64,000 nucleotides of DNA from Chrysomallon squamiferum (taxonomy: Eukaryota; Mollusca; Gastropoda; Neomphalida; Peltospiridae). How positions within the stretch are numbered: position 1 is the first letter of the stretch; each line of letters begins with the position of its first letter. The stretch lies in NCBI GenBank assembly GCA_012295275.1, contig CM022675.1, positions 16,449,689 to 16,513,688 on the forward strand. Reading direction: 5' to 3'. Under the pieces are notes generated by a model. That model was not told the DNA's origin. It saw only the letters and a list, made by a program, of their open reading frames with translations, and did no database searches. A program made the translations under genes and the position numbers. Shown here one piece after another: positions 32,778-47,700 of this stretch.

Positions 32778-35700
32778 CCTAAAGGAGATTTAAACTTATT
32801 TTATCACTTTTGCCGACACCATTTAAGTCAGAACTTCATATATCTTGGTATTGATATTTGAATTCAATTACTATTTTTAAATATATATTTTTTGCTGTTA
32901 AATAGGATTTATACACAGATTAAACTGTCCTTTTGGGTATAATGAATAAAAGTATGTTGTGCTTTTCTTATTTATCTATTTATTAGTGGTAATTTAACTG
33001 TCTATAATAACTTCTAATGGTACAATAAATAAAATATATATATATATATTAAGGATTTAGAGCTGGCGTGCATTTTAATCATCATTTTGTAGTTGTCATG
33101 TAAAACAAAAGGGGGAATAAATTGTTTTATACATACCTGTGTGTTATTTATATTATTATTATTATTTAAACTTTAAAATAAAAAATATTACAAAGTTAAA
33201 TTAGAGTTTTTCTTACACAGTTTGTAATCTGATTGTTCTGGTCAGTCAAAACATGTTTTTGAATTTTAAATTATTTGTTAATACTAAATAACTATTTATT
33301 TTAATACCATAATTACCTTACTCAATTTTTTTTTTATTAGTGAACAAAATACCATAACTTTTCCTTATTTTTACAAAATGATCATCTGAGTTTCTTGTAA
33401 CAGAACATTTGTATGAGAACTTCTTGACCCTGCTGTGACTAATAAATACTGTTGATATTAAACATAATGTAGTCTGGATAATACTGAAGTTATTCTACAG
33501 GCTCTACAAGTAACCTCTTTTCATATCTTTAAATAAACAGCCTTTCCTTCATTTTCTGTAAACATGCTCATGCATTTAACATTATAATAGTAAGAATACA
33601 TTCAAAATTATAAGTATTTTATTTCACAATTGGATGTTCCTCTTTAAAATGGCAACTGTATTAATTTTAATATAGATTTCTGTAGGGTTGTTCCATACAA
33701 TAATATTTTAAAATCTCACATATTTTTCATTTGTATTAATTTTAAAATAGATTTATGTGCTGTTCCTTCTGTTGCCAACAACAACCACAAAAAAAAAAAA
33801 AAAAAAAAAATATAATTAAAAAAAATAGTAATAAAATATTAAAATAAAATAAAATAAAATAAAATAAATCATTGTAATATTTTAGCAGTTTTAAAATAGA
33901 TTTTGGTTATTAAAATTATTTTGAGAAAATGTCTAAGGTAAAATCATTAATTTAAATATAAGATTTATGTGTAAATATATTATCACTTAAAGCAATAGTT
34001 TATATTACTATTATTATTATTATTATTATTATTTTATTTTTTCAACCATTTTGAAAATTATTATTATGCAATGTTTTATAAGTTTGTTTAAAGTTGTATA
34101 ACTGTGAAGTATATTTTCAGTGAAAAAAAAAATAATAATACAAACATGATTTTGCTCTAGATAAGTTTAAAAAATTTCTAAGTTTGATTCAGGAATACAT
34201 GTCTGCTTCTCACAGTGAAATCTTCATATTTATTATGCAGAACAAATGTCTGCAATTCTCCGAGATGAGAGTGTCTGGGAGGTATCTGCTGTACCTGTAT
34301 ATCTTACCACAGATCAGACATCTTTAACACCTTCACCTGGCCCTCTCCATATAATATTACATGTGTATCTACATACTGTAATCTGTTCATTCTAATACAT
34401 TATCTGTAAGTGATATTCATACCAACTTGTCACAGCTTTATTTAAATTATTGCTGTTGTTGATGATGTGATTTCTTTCAAGTGAAACTAGAAAATATATT
34501 TGAAAATTTAATACAAAATTATTGTTGTAATCACCATCATTGTTATTTTTTCTTTAATTTTTAATTCTTATTTTGTTTGTTTTCACAAATAGAGAACTTA
34601 ATTTATTGAACTGAAACATTTTTAACAACTAACAAGTATGTGTGTGTATATGTGACTGTATGTACACGACAAAATATATACATAGCATAACTTAGCTTGT
34701 TTGTTATTGATCAGACAATTAACATAGCAATGTCTTATGTCACAGATGGAGTATTGTTAAAACAGACTTTGTGAATCACTCTTTACTCATAACACAAATT
34801 ACTCAAATTCCTCATCTAGTCTTAGTCTTTCTCTAGTACTGCATCACAATTATTGATTATTATTTTTTTTAATGTTAGTAATGTCGCTGATGTTTTTTAT
34901 TAATATATCAATAATATTGATACCTTTATTTTTATTAAATATTAATGTCATCATTATTGTTTTTGTGCATTATTATTATTATTATTATATTTAATATGTT
35001 TATTGTTATTATGTTTAATATTATTAATATATTAAGGTCACTTTATTTTATTTTTTATTTTTAAATTATTACTATCATCTGAGAGACATAAGTTTCAATT
35101 AATAAACTGTTATTCAAGTAATCATGATAAATCCTATGTACAATTGTTACACTCTGTATTGATAAACCTCAGTTTACCACATTGTACAAATACCTGTGAG
35201 AATTTTAATAATGAAATGTTTTTGAGAGTGTCTTTCCCATGTTACAGTGGAAGTTGTAAACAGTGTTTATGTTATATCAGTGAGATTTGGGTGTGATTTC
35301 CCATTATTTCACTGTAGGAGAATTTGACTGTTCTGAATTATTAGTCTGTTAGTAGTTGTAGTTTTCTTTTCCTTTTACAACTATAGTTATGACACATCTT
35401 TGTTCTTGTGTTTATATCTGATTCTAAAATCACTTTTTCCTCTCTGATGTTTGCACTCTAATAAGAAATACTCACTGCCTTTTCACCAAGATATAAAAGA
35501 TATGTTTGAAATGTCTTTGATATTAAAAGTTCTGATAAATCATTTTTATTTTTTTGCATAAGAAGGATGGATCACATGTGGCAGTCATTTTATTCCTGCA
35601 GTTTCTTGGTGCCTGTGAAGTTTTTGATCAGTTACATATCATGATGGATAACAGTGTTATTTTGGCTTTTGCAGTCATCATCAAAGTATTGTAACAATTC

Positions 35701-38700
35701 AGTTATATGTAGATACCATAAATATATAGAATAAAAATATCTGGGTTTCTTGGGGGGGTTAATAAATATTTTTATGAAATGTCTGAAGATCAATGTATTC
35801 TAATAATTTTATTATAATTATGTAGATATTTGTTTTGCTTTATTCATAAACAGTTGCTATTTTTTCTTCTTTTTTTTGGTAAGAATAATATTTCAAATAA
35901 GAAAAATATTTTCAGCCCAAGTTATAAAAAATGCCTGTCCAACATAATCTGAAGAAACTAGAGGCATTAGGTACAGATATTTTATTTTATTGTGAAGAGC
36001 TGAAATCAGAATGTCTTACAACAGATGAAGACAATAAAAACACAAATATACTTTATTTTATCATCAGGAACTGGAATCAGAGCTGCCTTACAATAGATGA
36101 AGAGTGTAATGGAAACAGAAATATGCTGTGATCATGTTAGTTGATAATTGAAATCTTTGTTATTTTAGTAACACAACTGGGCCCAGCCTGTCACCTTGTC
36201 TCACACATCTAAAACACAAGTGTGGCCGAGGCTTTACAGGCAGTTCAAAATAACATTAGAGAAAAAACCCATTAAATCAAAAAAAAAAAAACGTACAAAA
36301 AAACCCCCCAAAGTATAAAAAAGGAAAAAAGAAAAAGGTTTGAAAGAAAGAAAATCTTCACTATGTAAATATTTGTTTTTTTTAAAGTTTTATTCAAGAT
36401 TAGTTAAAGAAATGTTTATTTTTATAAAGTTAGGATGTTGGTGTTTGATTTGTTTTTTCATTTTTTTCTTTTTCTTTTACTTTTTGATTGTTTTTGTTTA
36501 CATTTTTGTTATTTAATTGTTTGTAAGCAGAGGCATATGATCTACAGGTTCAAACATATGAAAATAATTAAAGATTCCTAATTAACATTGAGAAAATAAG
36601 TTGGCAGTAGTCTGTGTGCTGTTTTTTATTCTAAATAGAACTGTCATCAAGTACATTTCAACTTCTTTTTCATTTATTTTGCTTTACTTTTACTTATTTT
36701 TTTCTTTCTATTTTTGCTACCTCACCAGGATAATTAGTAAATCAGATTTAAAATTAAACATATTCTGTTTCAGAAACTTTAGAAATAGTTTGAACTGCAA
36801 TGCATTTATTGTTTTATAAAACCATACACATGCATACATATAGACTGCCTTCCTATTTCCATTCTTTCTCGTTGTTACTCTTTCTGTCACTTTATTCAAC
36901 TCTCTTTCTCACTTGCCTAATGTCTTTGTCAGATATACACACATTCACGGTCAACAGTAACAAATAATTTTATGAATTACATTATCTCTATCATTGTGAT
37001 TTACACAGCCTGGAGGTAATAATCCAGTTTGTTCTGTGAGGTGTAAATCAAGCCAGTGTTGTTATGTGTATTAGTACTGTTAGGCCTGGTCAGGTTACAC
37101 TGTTCATCAATCAAATTCCAGCACAGCTTGAGGTCACTTGATATCGTAACCTGCATAACTCAGTCTGTGGTGAGTTTTTATAAAACTGGTGTATTTTCAG
37201 TTAGAATAGCTTTCTAAGTAAAGCTTCTGGATATTTCAGGTACATACGTACTCATGTTGTATTCTTCTCGCTCCTTTCTCTATTCCTCATCTTCTTGGGA
37301 TTACAAATAATGTTTTTGTTACACTTATCATTGCCTTTACTTAATGTTTAATTTTTTTAAAAAATTAGATTTTTTTAATTTAATTATTTGTAACCTTTTG
37401 TTCCATATGTGGATAAAAAGTCCAATTAAAAAGAGAAAATAATCAGAGATATTAATTCTTTATGAGTAAAGGATTTCTTCTTCTAAAATATTGTAATATA
37501 TTCATTGGCCATACAGTCTAGTCTGTATTGCAAACCTCAAACTACCATGCACTTAAACATAAAAGATAAACACACCTTTATTGGATTCATGCCAAGTACA
37601 TTTCAGTATGAATGGAGTGATCTTTCTTTTTTTCATCAACGTTTTATCCTGTTTTATTTTTTATTTTTTTGAAAATAATAACTCTCTTGTATATACTCTC
37701 TTGAATCATAAACAAATCATAAGAAAAGGTGTTTATTTTTTATTTTGTTTTTTAAAACTAAAACGTCAGCTTAGTATTTCATTGTTCATCAGATATTTAC
37801 TTTTGCACTGTTTGAATGACATTTGCAAATAAATTTATTAATTTGTTCACATATTTATCTTTTCTTATGCAGTTTTATACTGCAGTATCATTAAGCATGT
37901 ATTCATTTATTTGATACTACTCTATTTATTATTAAGTAAGTTATCTGACATTCTGTTTTCATCACCTGCTGTACATGTGGTTGTAGTTCTTGTCCTGAAA
38001 GGTTATGGATCATCACTTCTTAGCTTTTGCACTCAGAGACAAATAAGAAAAATCACTGATTCTGTCAGTGTACAATTCTTTGCCTTCTTTTTCTCTCACT
38101 TCAGATTAACATTGCAGAACAGACTCATCACATTTGACGTATTTGTTTAACTCAGTCTGTCATGAATATTTGTTATTTCTACATTAGTGTAATTGCAGAA
38201 ATAATGTATTTGAATTAATTGTTGTAAAAACTAACCACTGCAGACATTTTAATTTAATTTCCTGAAACATTTTTTATTTTTATTAATTTATTTTATCCAT
38301 ATACTTTTTGCTTTTGTTTTTTGTGATCAAAATATTATTTATAATAAAGTTATTCATAGAATTTAAATAATTTATTAACTATTTTGAATTTGTAATTAAG
38401 GCATACAGTTTTAAAATAACAAATAACATTGCAGACTCATTCCATTTGACATTTTTGCTTAACTCAGTCAAAATAATTAATCTATGTTTCAACTGAAATA
38501 ATTTGTTGGTCTAAGTTATTCATGTTGTGTACACAACATGCTAGTGATGAATGTTTTACATGAAGTAAGAAGGAACTGTTTTTTCACGTCTCTCTGTTTA
38601 TTCAGTACAACACTTATAAACAGCAGAAATGTGAAGTTTTTCATACACAGTTTGTAGTCAAAAACTGTTTCAATATTTTAAATTTTGTGAATATTAAGTT

Positions 38701-41700
38701 ACTGTTTCCTTACTTATTTGTTTAATTTAAAAAAAAAAAAAAATGTTATTAGTCATGGGGTTTGTATAATATACACTTTTTTATCTTTCTTTTTAAAAAA
38801 ATATTTTTATATTATTTATTCATTTCACTTTTTTTGACTTTTATAAACATTTTGTTTCTAAGTTTCTAAAGCTCCTAATCTTAAACTGAGTAAATTTTCT
38901 TTTTCCTTAATAAATCAAGATTTAAAAACTACACCATACATGTATTTTTAAAACCATCTATATTATAAAATAAAATTACTCATTTCTAGCTACACATTTT
39001 TTTCTATAGCTTTGCCTTTTACTTCAACATATTTCTAACATTTATTTTAGTTCACCATTTTTAAAAAGAAATGAGATAAAATACAGAACAAAAATAAATA
39101 TTAAACAACTGTAACGTTATCATATTTATTTCATTTTTTTTTTTTTCTTTTTTTTTCCCCCATTTTCTATTCTTTTTTAGTTTTTAGCTTTTTAAAAATA
39201 ATTTTTATGTTTGTATTTAATATTTTGTATGTTTTTAAGAAGCTGTATTTACTCTGATGGTGTTTGTAATCTTACAGTTTACTTTGTTTCACCTGCCAGG
39301 CTGTTTACCATGAAAACAAACAAGTGTCAGAAATTGAGTTAGCAGTGTATACTCTCTGTCAAATCATGTTTGATAATTTGCTGCCTAAATTATTTAATAT
39401 TTTTGTTTGGCATGTAGCTTAGAGGCTAGGGGAGAGATCAGCATGTAATAGGCTGCAGGATCAGTCCATGGTTTGTTTTACCTCTGAAAGCTGGATGATG
39501 AAGTAAAGTTCTTAAAAAGTTAGTCATTGTTAAGAACGGTTTATGACATTATGGGGGGGGACCATTAAAATGTTCATTTGACAAGTTATTACTTTCAGTG
39601 TTAAAATGTTGCTAAATATTCCTGTGTTACTTCAGTAATATTTTTGTTTTTTCAGATTCGTTTGTAAACAGTCAGGAATGGACACTGAGTCGATCAGTTC
39701 CAGATTTGAAGTTGGTAAGTATTAACATTCAGACAACTGAATTAATACACAGCAAAAATTACTTACATAGATATTAATTGTTCATTACTCATAGATGCGT
39801 TTACTATTAAACAACTTGGTATAACTGTAATAAAAGATGTGTTATATTATGGTTCTGCTTAACTAAGTATAAAATTGTGTGTTTCATATAAATTATTCAG
39901 TGTTTTATAGTAATTTTGTTAAACAAAACATTTTAATCTCAGAATAAGTATGTATGTTACAAATCAGAATTTTGTTGACATCATTTTTGTTTTGATAGTA
40001 ACTGCTAGAAAAATGCCAAGTGTGCAGAGAGCAGTCACCGAAATGCAGGTTTTCTGTTGATTCAATGCAATTATTTACTAATGTCTTCATTATAAGGGAT
40101 GCCAATCTTCATTGTCATTTTTGAATTTTTCAGATTTGTTTGATTACAAAACTAATTCAAACACATCGACCAACCTATGGTTTTCATTCAGAATTAAATA
40201 TATTTATTACTAAAACATTTCAACTAAAACTGATGAAATCTCATTCAGTTCTGTGGTTGTGAAGACAGGTTTTTCACTTGAGTTGCTGTTGGTCAGATGG
40301 AGCATCATGGCAAATGAAATTCAGTTAAACAAAAAAGCTCTTCATTCTGAATATGTTTAACTATTATATTTCCATCACATTTTTATAGAACTTCTATAAT
40401 AAAACCAAAATAACATTTCAGATTATACATGGTGTGAGTTTACTCATCACCGTCTTCTTGCTTACCATTCATTCATGATTTCTGACCAGATTGTTTTTTG
40501 TTTAAAATTTAGGTCATGTAATCTAGATGACGTCATTGGACAGTGTCTCTATTTATAAAACAACTCATGATTACAGTTGCTTTTTTTAAACAATATTTAT
40601 CTCATTATTCTAAATTGTTGATAGTACTCTCTACAGCTGATATCTCAGTATAACTATCCTCAAAACTTTAATCTGATTATCTTAAAAATTAATGGAAATG
40701 CAGGACATTTTTTTCCCTTTCTGTCATAGCTAAATCATAGATATTAGATGAATAAATGGTGAAAACAGCAGAAAAAAAGGGGCAATTTTTAACATAATTA
40801 AAATGCCTATAACTCATTATTTATTAATATATTTTGAACATCTTGGAATCATTTTGTTATTTGTTTAGTACTCTTTATAATGGAATAGAATGTTTGGAAG
40901 TTTGACCAGATTCATATTTTTTTGTGACATATAGAATAAAACAATAATAATAATAATAAAACTTTTATTCTTTTCATTTCCTTTTTTTTTAAAATTATTA
41001 TTTTTTTTTTTTTTATCAGTGCATTCAGATATTTGTCATAATTATAAAACTGTTTTGTTTTCAGGGAATTCTGGGAAGTGTGCAGAGTGGAAAGTCTGCT
41101 CTTGTTCATCGATACCTCACTGGCTCCTTCATGCAGGAGGAGTCACCTGAAGGTTTGACTCTTTTTTTTCATTAACAGAGATCAGGCAGAAAAATTAAAT
41201 TAGAGATATACCAGATTATAATATGTATTGCAAAGACTTGACCAAAGAAAGAAAAAATTAATGAGATCAAATGTAGAGTTAAGATTACTTAGAGTTTATA
41301 CCAGTGGACGTGTATCAATCTTTGACATGGAAAATTAGTATGGAGTTTGGATTAATAATATTTTATACCAATATCTTTGAGAAATGGAAAAATTAAACAG
41401 TAAGAATAAAATTTGGAAATTGGAAATTAATTTTTAGCAGTAATTTGGAGACACTAAGTAAATGTACATGAGAAATGTGTATGTGTTTCTAGCTGCACAT
41501 CAGTACTGGATGTCAGTAACCCATCCTGTCCTGTATACACAGGACACACATCTTTATAGACAGGGCACACATCTGTATAGACAGTTATTAACAGTGTCAT
41601 GAATATTTAATTTGTATTTTTCTTATTTATTTATTTATTCATTCATTTATTTATTTATTGAATTAATTAAGCTGAAAGCAGTTAATATGGTTTATTTATA

Positions 41701-44700
41701 ATGCTAAACAAAACATTTTCTTTGTTTTGATTGAAACAGAACTAATAAAAGTATTAGAATGTATTTGAAGTTCTCCAAGAAATGTTCCCCTAAATGATAA
41801 ACTAAATCTCAGGGTAGATGACTCTTCAGATATTAATAATAAGTGAAAAACAAACTTCTGGCAATATTTTTGGCAATGTTTCTTTTCTTAACAGGTGGGA
41901 GGTTTAAGAAGGAAGTTGTTAGTGATGGCCAGAGTTATCTGCTCTTGATAAGAGATGAGGGAGGAGCGCCGGAAATGCAGGTAGAGATTATTTGTAAATA
42001 TTTCACATTTAGCATTTTATCCTACATTCTGATAACTGTACTGTAAAGGTGAATGATTTCTTATGTTTCACAGTCAAAATTAAAACCTGTTTAGAATTAT
42101 TTGTATTTAATAACTGCACTTAGTTGAATTATTTGAATGTTATTTGAATGGTAGAGTAAGGAATGATTGCTTTGATGATGAGTTCTCACAGCACTCACTG
42201 ATCTATTTCCCATTCCAACCTTAGGTTCACAGCTACTTTTTTAGAGTATGATGTTCTTTCCATGAGATGAAACATGAAAATAATCCCTTACTGCTAAACA
42301 CAGAGGTGTCATGGAGTGATGAAAAGACATTAACAGAATCTTTGAAATTAACTTAAAGAGATTAAAAGGTGTCCATGGATTTATCACATTAAATGAAGTG
42401 ATGCAAATAGATTAGAAGTCCATGTAATGTGGACTGACATTTCCACTCTTGTAATTGACAACATTTATGGTGCAGAATGGGTTTAGGTTTCTTTAAAGAT
42501 TTATTTCATTAAGAAGCAGCCCAAAGTTACAATATGCTGCTTATATTTCTTTCCATGATTTATGGAGAACATTTTATAAAAATGTATGTTTTAGTCTCTA
42601 CCAAATAAATTTGTGAAAACATGTTTACATATGCCCAGATTTTTTACCTATTGCAGCTATCTTGTGTTGGCTGAACAAGTAGTTCATCATATGACATGAC
42701 ACATTTTCCATATTTTATATCCCATCAGAGATACAATATATATTATCCATATCTCTGATTAAGTTAAATGTTTCAGATAATCACTCAGATTAAGGGACCA
42801 TGTATTAACTGGTGTTCAGTTGTTTTTCATTTATTTTTTATTTTATTTTTTTCTATTATTATGTATAGTACTAAATGGAAATATTATTTATAAATCTAAA
42901 TCTTAGTTACATGATTTTAATCAGTACACAACTAAACAAGTTTTATTAACTAGAAAGTATTATGGTAATTTTATGTTTTTATTTTTATACTTTGTCAAGG
43001 ACACGGGGACTCAGTCTTTGTATTTAATTTGCATTCTTTATTAATTCTTAATTTAATTTTATTTAATTTAATTTTTAAAATTTTTAAATTAAGTTTATTT
43101 GATTTTATTATTTTTAGAATAATGTATTTTTTTTTTTTTTTTTTTTGTTAATTATTTAATTTAATAGAATAAAAACCAAATAAATGCATTTTAAAAAGAT
43201 TTTAAACATTTTCAGAAAAAGAATGTTTATTATTATCTCGTTAGTATCTGGTGAAAGATTACAGACACAGAGAGTAGTGTAATGTTGTTTTTCATACTGA
43301 CCACTAGGTGTGACTAGATAGTACAAAGTCAAGATCTACTTCAGTTTTATCTCTCTTTCATGTTGGGCTGTAAAATGCTTTGACCTGATTTTAATTTGAG
43401 TTTTATCTTAATGGAAATACAGTATGGTCCATAATAACAATCCTTTAACCATTTTACAGCTCTTCCCATTATGACTTTTATTTGATTACTCAAATGAACA
43501 GAAGTTAAAATTATGTTCTTAAAAAGTTCTTTCTGATTAATTGCATCAACACAAACTGTAGCACATTTTGAAGGAATGGTATTCACAAGCAGTTTGAACT
43601 GAAAGTTTGTGAAAGAAAATCACAGTTTGTTTCTGCCATTACTCATTACTATCAAAAGAAACCACTTCACCATTAAATTTACTGTTACAGTGAAACTTAG
43701 CTTCTAACATACCTCTGTCATCAGATTGGCTGTCACTGTGAAACCAATTATTATAATCAACTTCACTGCCAGAATGAGAGATATAGTTTGAGGGGAAAAG
43801 AAAGAGATTTGAACAGGGATTGGCATGTAAGAGAAAAACAATTATGAAGATACAGAATGTGATTGTTATGATTTTGTGTTGTCTGTAAAGAACTGTTTTT
43901 TAAGATTAATTTTGTTTGTTTCAGTTCACTCACTGGGTGGATGCCATTGTGTTTGTCTTCAGTCTGGAGAATGAACTCAGCTTTCAGGCTGTCTACAGCT
44001 ATTACGCAAAGATGACACACTACAGAAACGCAGCAGAAATACCTCTTATTCTAGTCGGCACCCAGGGTAAATTTATACCTCTTATTCTAGACATAACTCA
44101 CAATATTTATACATCTTGTCCTGGTCAGCATAAGGATAAATTTATACTTCATGCTTGTGTTGGATACTGGGTAAATTTATACTTATTCTAGAAGGTATTC
44201 ATATTCCAGTTGGCTCTTAGGGTAAACTGTACAGTTCTTAAACTTAACAAAATTTAGTTTTTAAACTTGTTAGTTCTAAATGCTTTTTAATTAAACATAT
44301 TTTAAATTGTTTATCATATGTGGGTTTTTTATTTATTTATTTATATATTTAGTTTTTGTATTACCATTCAAAAAATTAAAAAAGAATAATTTCATAAATT
44401 TTATAGTCTAAAAATTATAACAGTTGAAATTTACTATCAATAAAGGGAATGAAATGTGTGTGTGTGTGTGTTAAACACAAATAATTCTGTCACTTACATG
44501 AAAGTGTGATTTTATTATCTGCTTCATTCTTCCACTGTTCTCCATACACTTAAACTGTACACTCACTCAGTTGTTTACCCAGCTACACTAGTTTAACAGA
44601 TAACACTCCATACACTTAAACTGTACACCCACTCAGTTGTTTACCCAGCTACACTAGTTTAACAGATAACACTCCATACACTTAAACTGTACACTCACTC

Positions 44701-47700
44701 AGTTGTTTACCCAGCTACACTAGTTTAACAGATAACACTCCATACACTTAAACTGTACACTCACTCAGTTGTTTACCCAGCTACACTAGTTTAACAGATA
44801 ACAGATAACACTCCATACACTTAAACTGTACACTCACTCAGTTGTTTACCCAGCTACACTAGTTTAACAGATAACAGATAACACTCCATACACTTAAACT
44901 GTACACTCACTCAGTTGTTTACCCAGCTACTAGTTTAACAGATAACAGATAACACTCCATACACTTAAACTGTACACTCACTCAGTTGTTTACCCAGCTA
45001 CACTAGTTTAGTTTAACAGATAACACTCCATACACTTAAACTGTACACTCACTCAGTTGTTTACCCAGCTACACTAGTTTTAACAGATAACACTCCATAC
45101 ACTTAAACTGTACACTCACTCAGTTGTTTACCCAGCTACACTAGTTTAACAGATAACAGATAACACTCCATACACTTAAACTGTACACTCACTCAGTTGT
45201 TTACCCAGCTACACTAGTTTAACAGATAACACTCCATACACTTAAACTGTACACTCACTCAGTTGTTTACCCAGCTACACTAGTTTAACAGATAACAGAT
45301 AACACTCCATACACTTAAACTGTACACTCACTCAGTTGTTTACCCAGCTACACTAGTTTAACAGATAACAGATAACACTCCATACACTTAAACTGTACAC
45401 TCACTCAGTTGTTTACCCAGCTACACTAGTTTAACAGATAACAGATAACACTCCATACACTTAAACTGTACACTCACTCAGTTGTTTACCCAGCTACACT
45501 AGTTTAACAGATAACAGATAACACTCCATACACTTAAACTGTACACTCACTCAGTTGTTTACCCAGCTACACTAGTTTAAGTTTAACAGATAACACTCCA
45601 TACACTTAAACTGTACACTCACTCAGTTGTTTACCCAGCTACACTAGTTTTAACAGATAACACTCCATACACTTAAACTGTACACTCACTCAGTTGTTTA
45701 CCCAGCTACACTAGTTTAACAGATAACAGACACTCCATACACTTAAACTGTACACTCACTCAGTTGTTTACCCAGCTACACTAGTTTAACAGATAACAGA
45801 TAACACTCCATACACTTAAACTGTACACTCACTCAGTTGTTTACCCAGCTACACTAGTTTAACAGATAACAGATAACACTCCATACACTTAAACTGTACA
45901 CTCACTCAGTTGTTTACCCAGCTACACTAGTTTAACAGATAACACTCCATACACTTAAACTGTACACTCACTCAGTTGTTTACCCAGCTACACTAGTTTA
46001 ACAGATAACAGATAACACTCCATACACTTAAACTGTACACTCACTCAGTTGTTTACCCAGCTACACTAGTTTAACAGATAACACTCCATACACTTAAACT
46101 GTACACTCACTCAGTTGTTTACCCAGCTACACTAGTTTAACAGATAACACTCCATACACTTAAACTGTACACTCACTCAGTTGTTTACCCAGCTACACTA
46201 GTTTAACAGATAACACTCCATACACTTAAACTGTACACTCACTCAGTTGTTTACCCAGCTACAATAGTTTAACAGATAACAGATAACACTCCATACACTT
46301 AAACTGTACACTCACTCAGTTGTTTACCCAGCTACACTAGTTTAACAGATAACACTCCATACACTTAAACTGTACACTCACTCAGTTGTTTACCCCCAAT
46401 ACATATAGTTTAACAGATAACACTCCATACACTTAAACTGTACACTCACTCAGTTGTTTACCCAGCTACAATAGTTTAACAGATAACAGATAACACTCCA
46501 TACACTTAAACTGTACACTCACTCAGTTGTTTACCCAGCTACACTAGTTTAACAGATAACACTCCATACACTTAAACTGTACACTCACTCAGTTGTTTAC
46601 CCAGCTACACTAGTTTAACAGATAACAGATAACACTCCATACACTTAAACTGTACACTCACTCAGTTGTTTACCCAGCTACACTAGTTTAACAGATAACA
46701 GATAACACTCCATACACTTAAACTGTACACTCACTCAGTTGTTTACCCAGCTACACTAGTTTAACAGATAACAGATAACACTCCATACCACTTAAACTGT
46801 ACACTCACTCAGTTGTTTACCCAGCTACACTAGTTTTAACAGATAACACTCCATACACTTAAACTGTACACTCACTCAGTTGTTTACCCAGCTACACTAG
46901 TTTAACAGATAACAGATAACACTCCATACACTTAAACTGTACACTCACTCAGTTGTTTACCCAGCTACACTAGTTTAACAGATAACAGATAGCACTCCAT
47001 ACACTTAAACTGTACACTCACTCAGTTGTTTACCCAGCTACACTAGTTTAACAGATAACAGATAACACTCCATACACTTAAACTGTACACTCACTCAGTT
47101 GTTTACACAGATACACTAGTATAACAGATAACAGATAACACTCCATACACTTAAACTGTACACTCACTCAGTTGTTTACCCAGCTACACTAGTTTTTAAC
47201 AGATAACACTCCATACACTTAAACTGTACACTCACTCAGTTGTTTACCCAGCTACAATAGTTTAACAGATAACAGATAACACTCCATACACTTAAACTGT
47301 ACACTCACTCAGTTGTTTACCCAGCTACACTAGTTTAACAGATAACACTCCATACACTTAAACTGTACACTCACTCAGTTGTTTACCCAGCTACACTAGT
47401 TTAACAGATAACAGATAACACTCCATACACTTAAACTGTACACTCACTCAGTTGTTTACCCAGCTACAATACACTAGTTTAACAGATAACACTCCATACA
47501 CTTAAACTGTACACTCACTCAGTTGTTTACCCAGCTACACTAGTTTAACAGATAACACTCCATACACTTAAACTGTACACTCACTCAGTTGTTTACCCAG
47601 CTACACTAGTTTAACAGATATAACACTCCATACACTTAAACTGTACACTCACTCAGTTGTTTACCCAGCTACACTAGTTTAACAGATAACACTCCATACA

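Larger units (their letters stand above)
29552..39655 (+). other. AGAP1: AGAP intron 1
   Basis: About 10.1 kb, AT-rich, with ATT, TA and poly-A tracts. It holds the direct duplication at 31.8/33.4 kb, a 20-bp palindrome at 38521 and a tRNA-derived SINE-like piece at 39411. No nested gene was recognised. Confidence 0.85.

Noticed and set aside
35931-36131. 66-codon frame [20 protein letters not shown]... in AGAP intron 1
   Set aside because: It consists mostly of an imperfect 74-bp tandem duplication, has no splice borders fitting AGAP and no known homologue.
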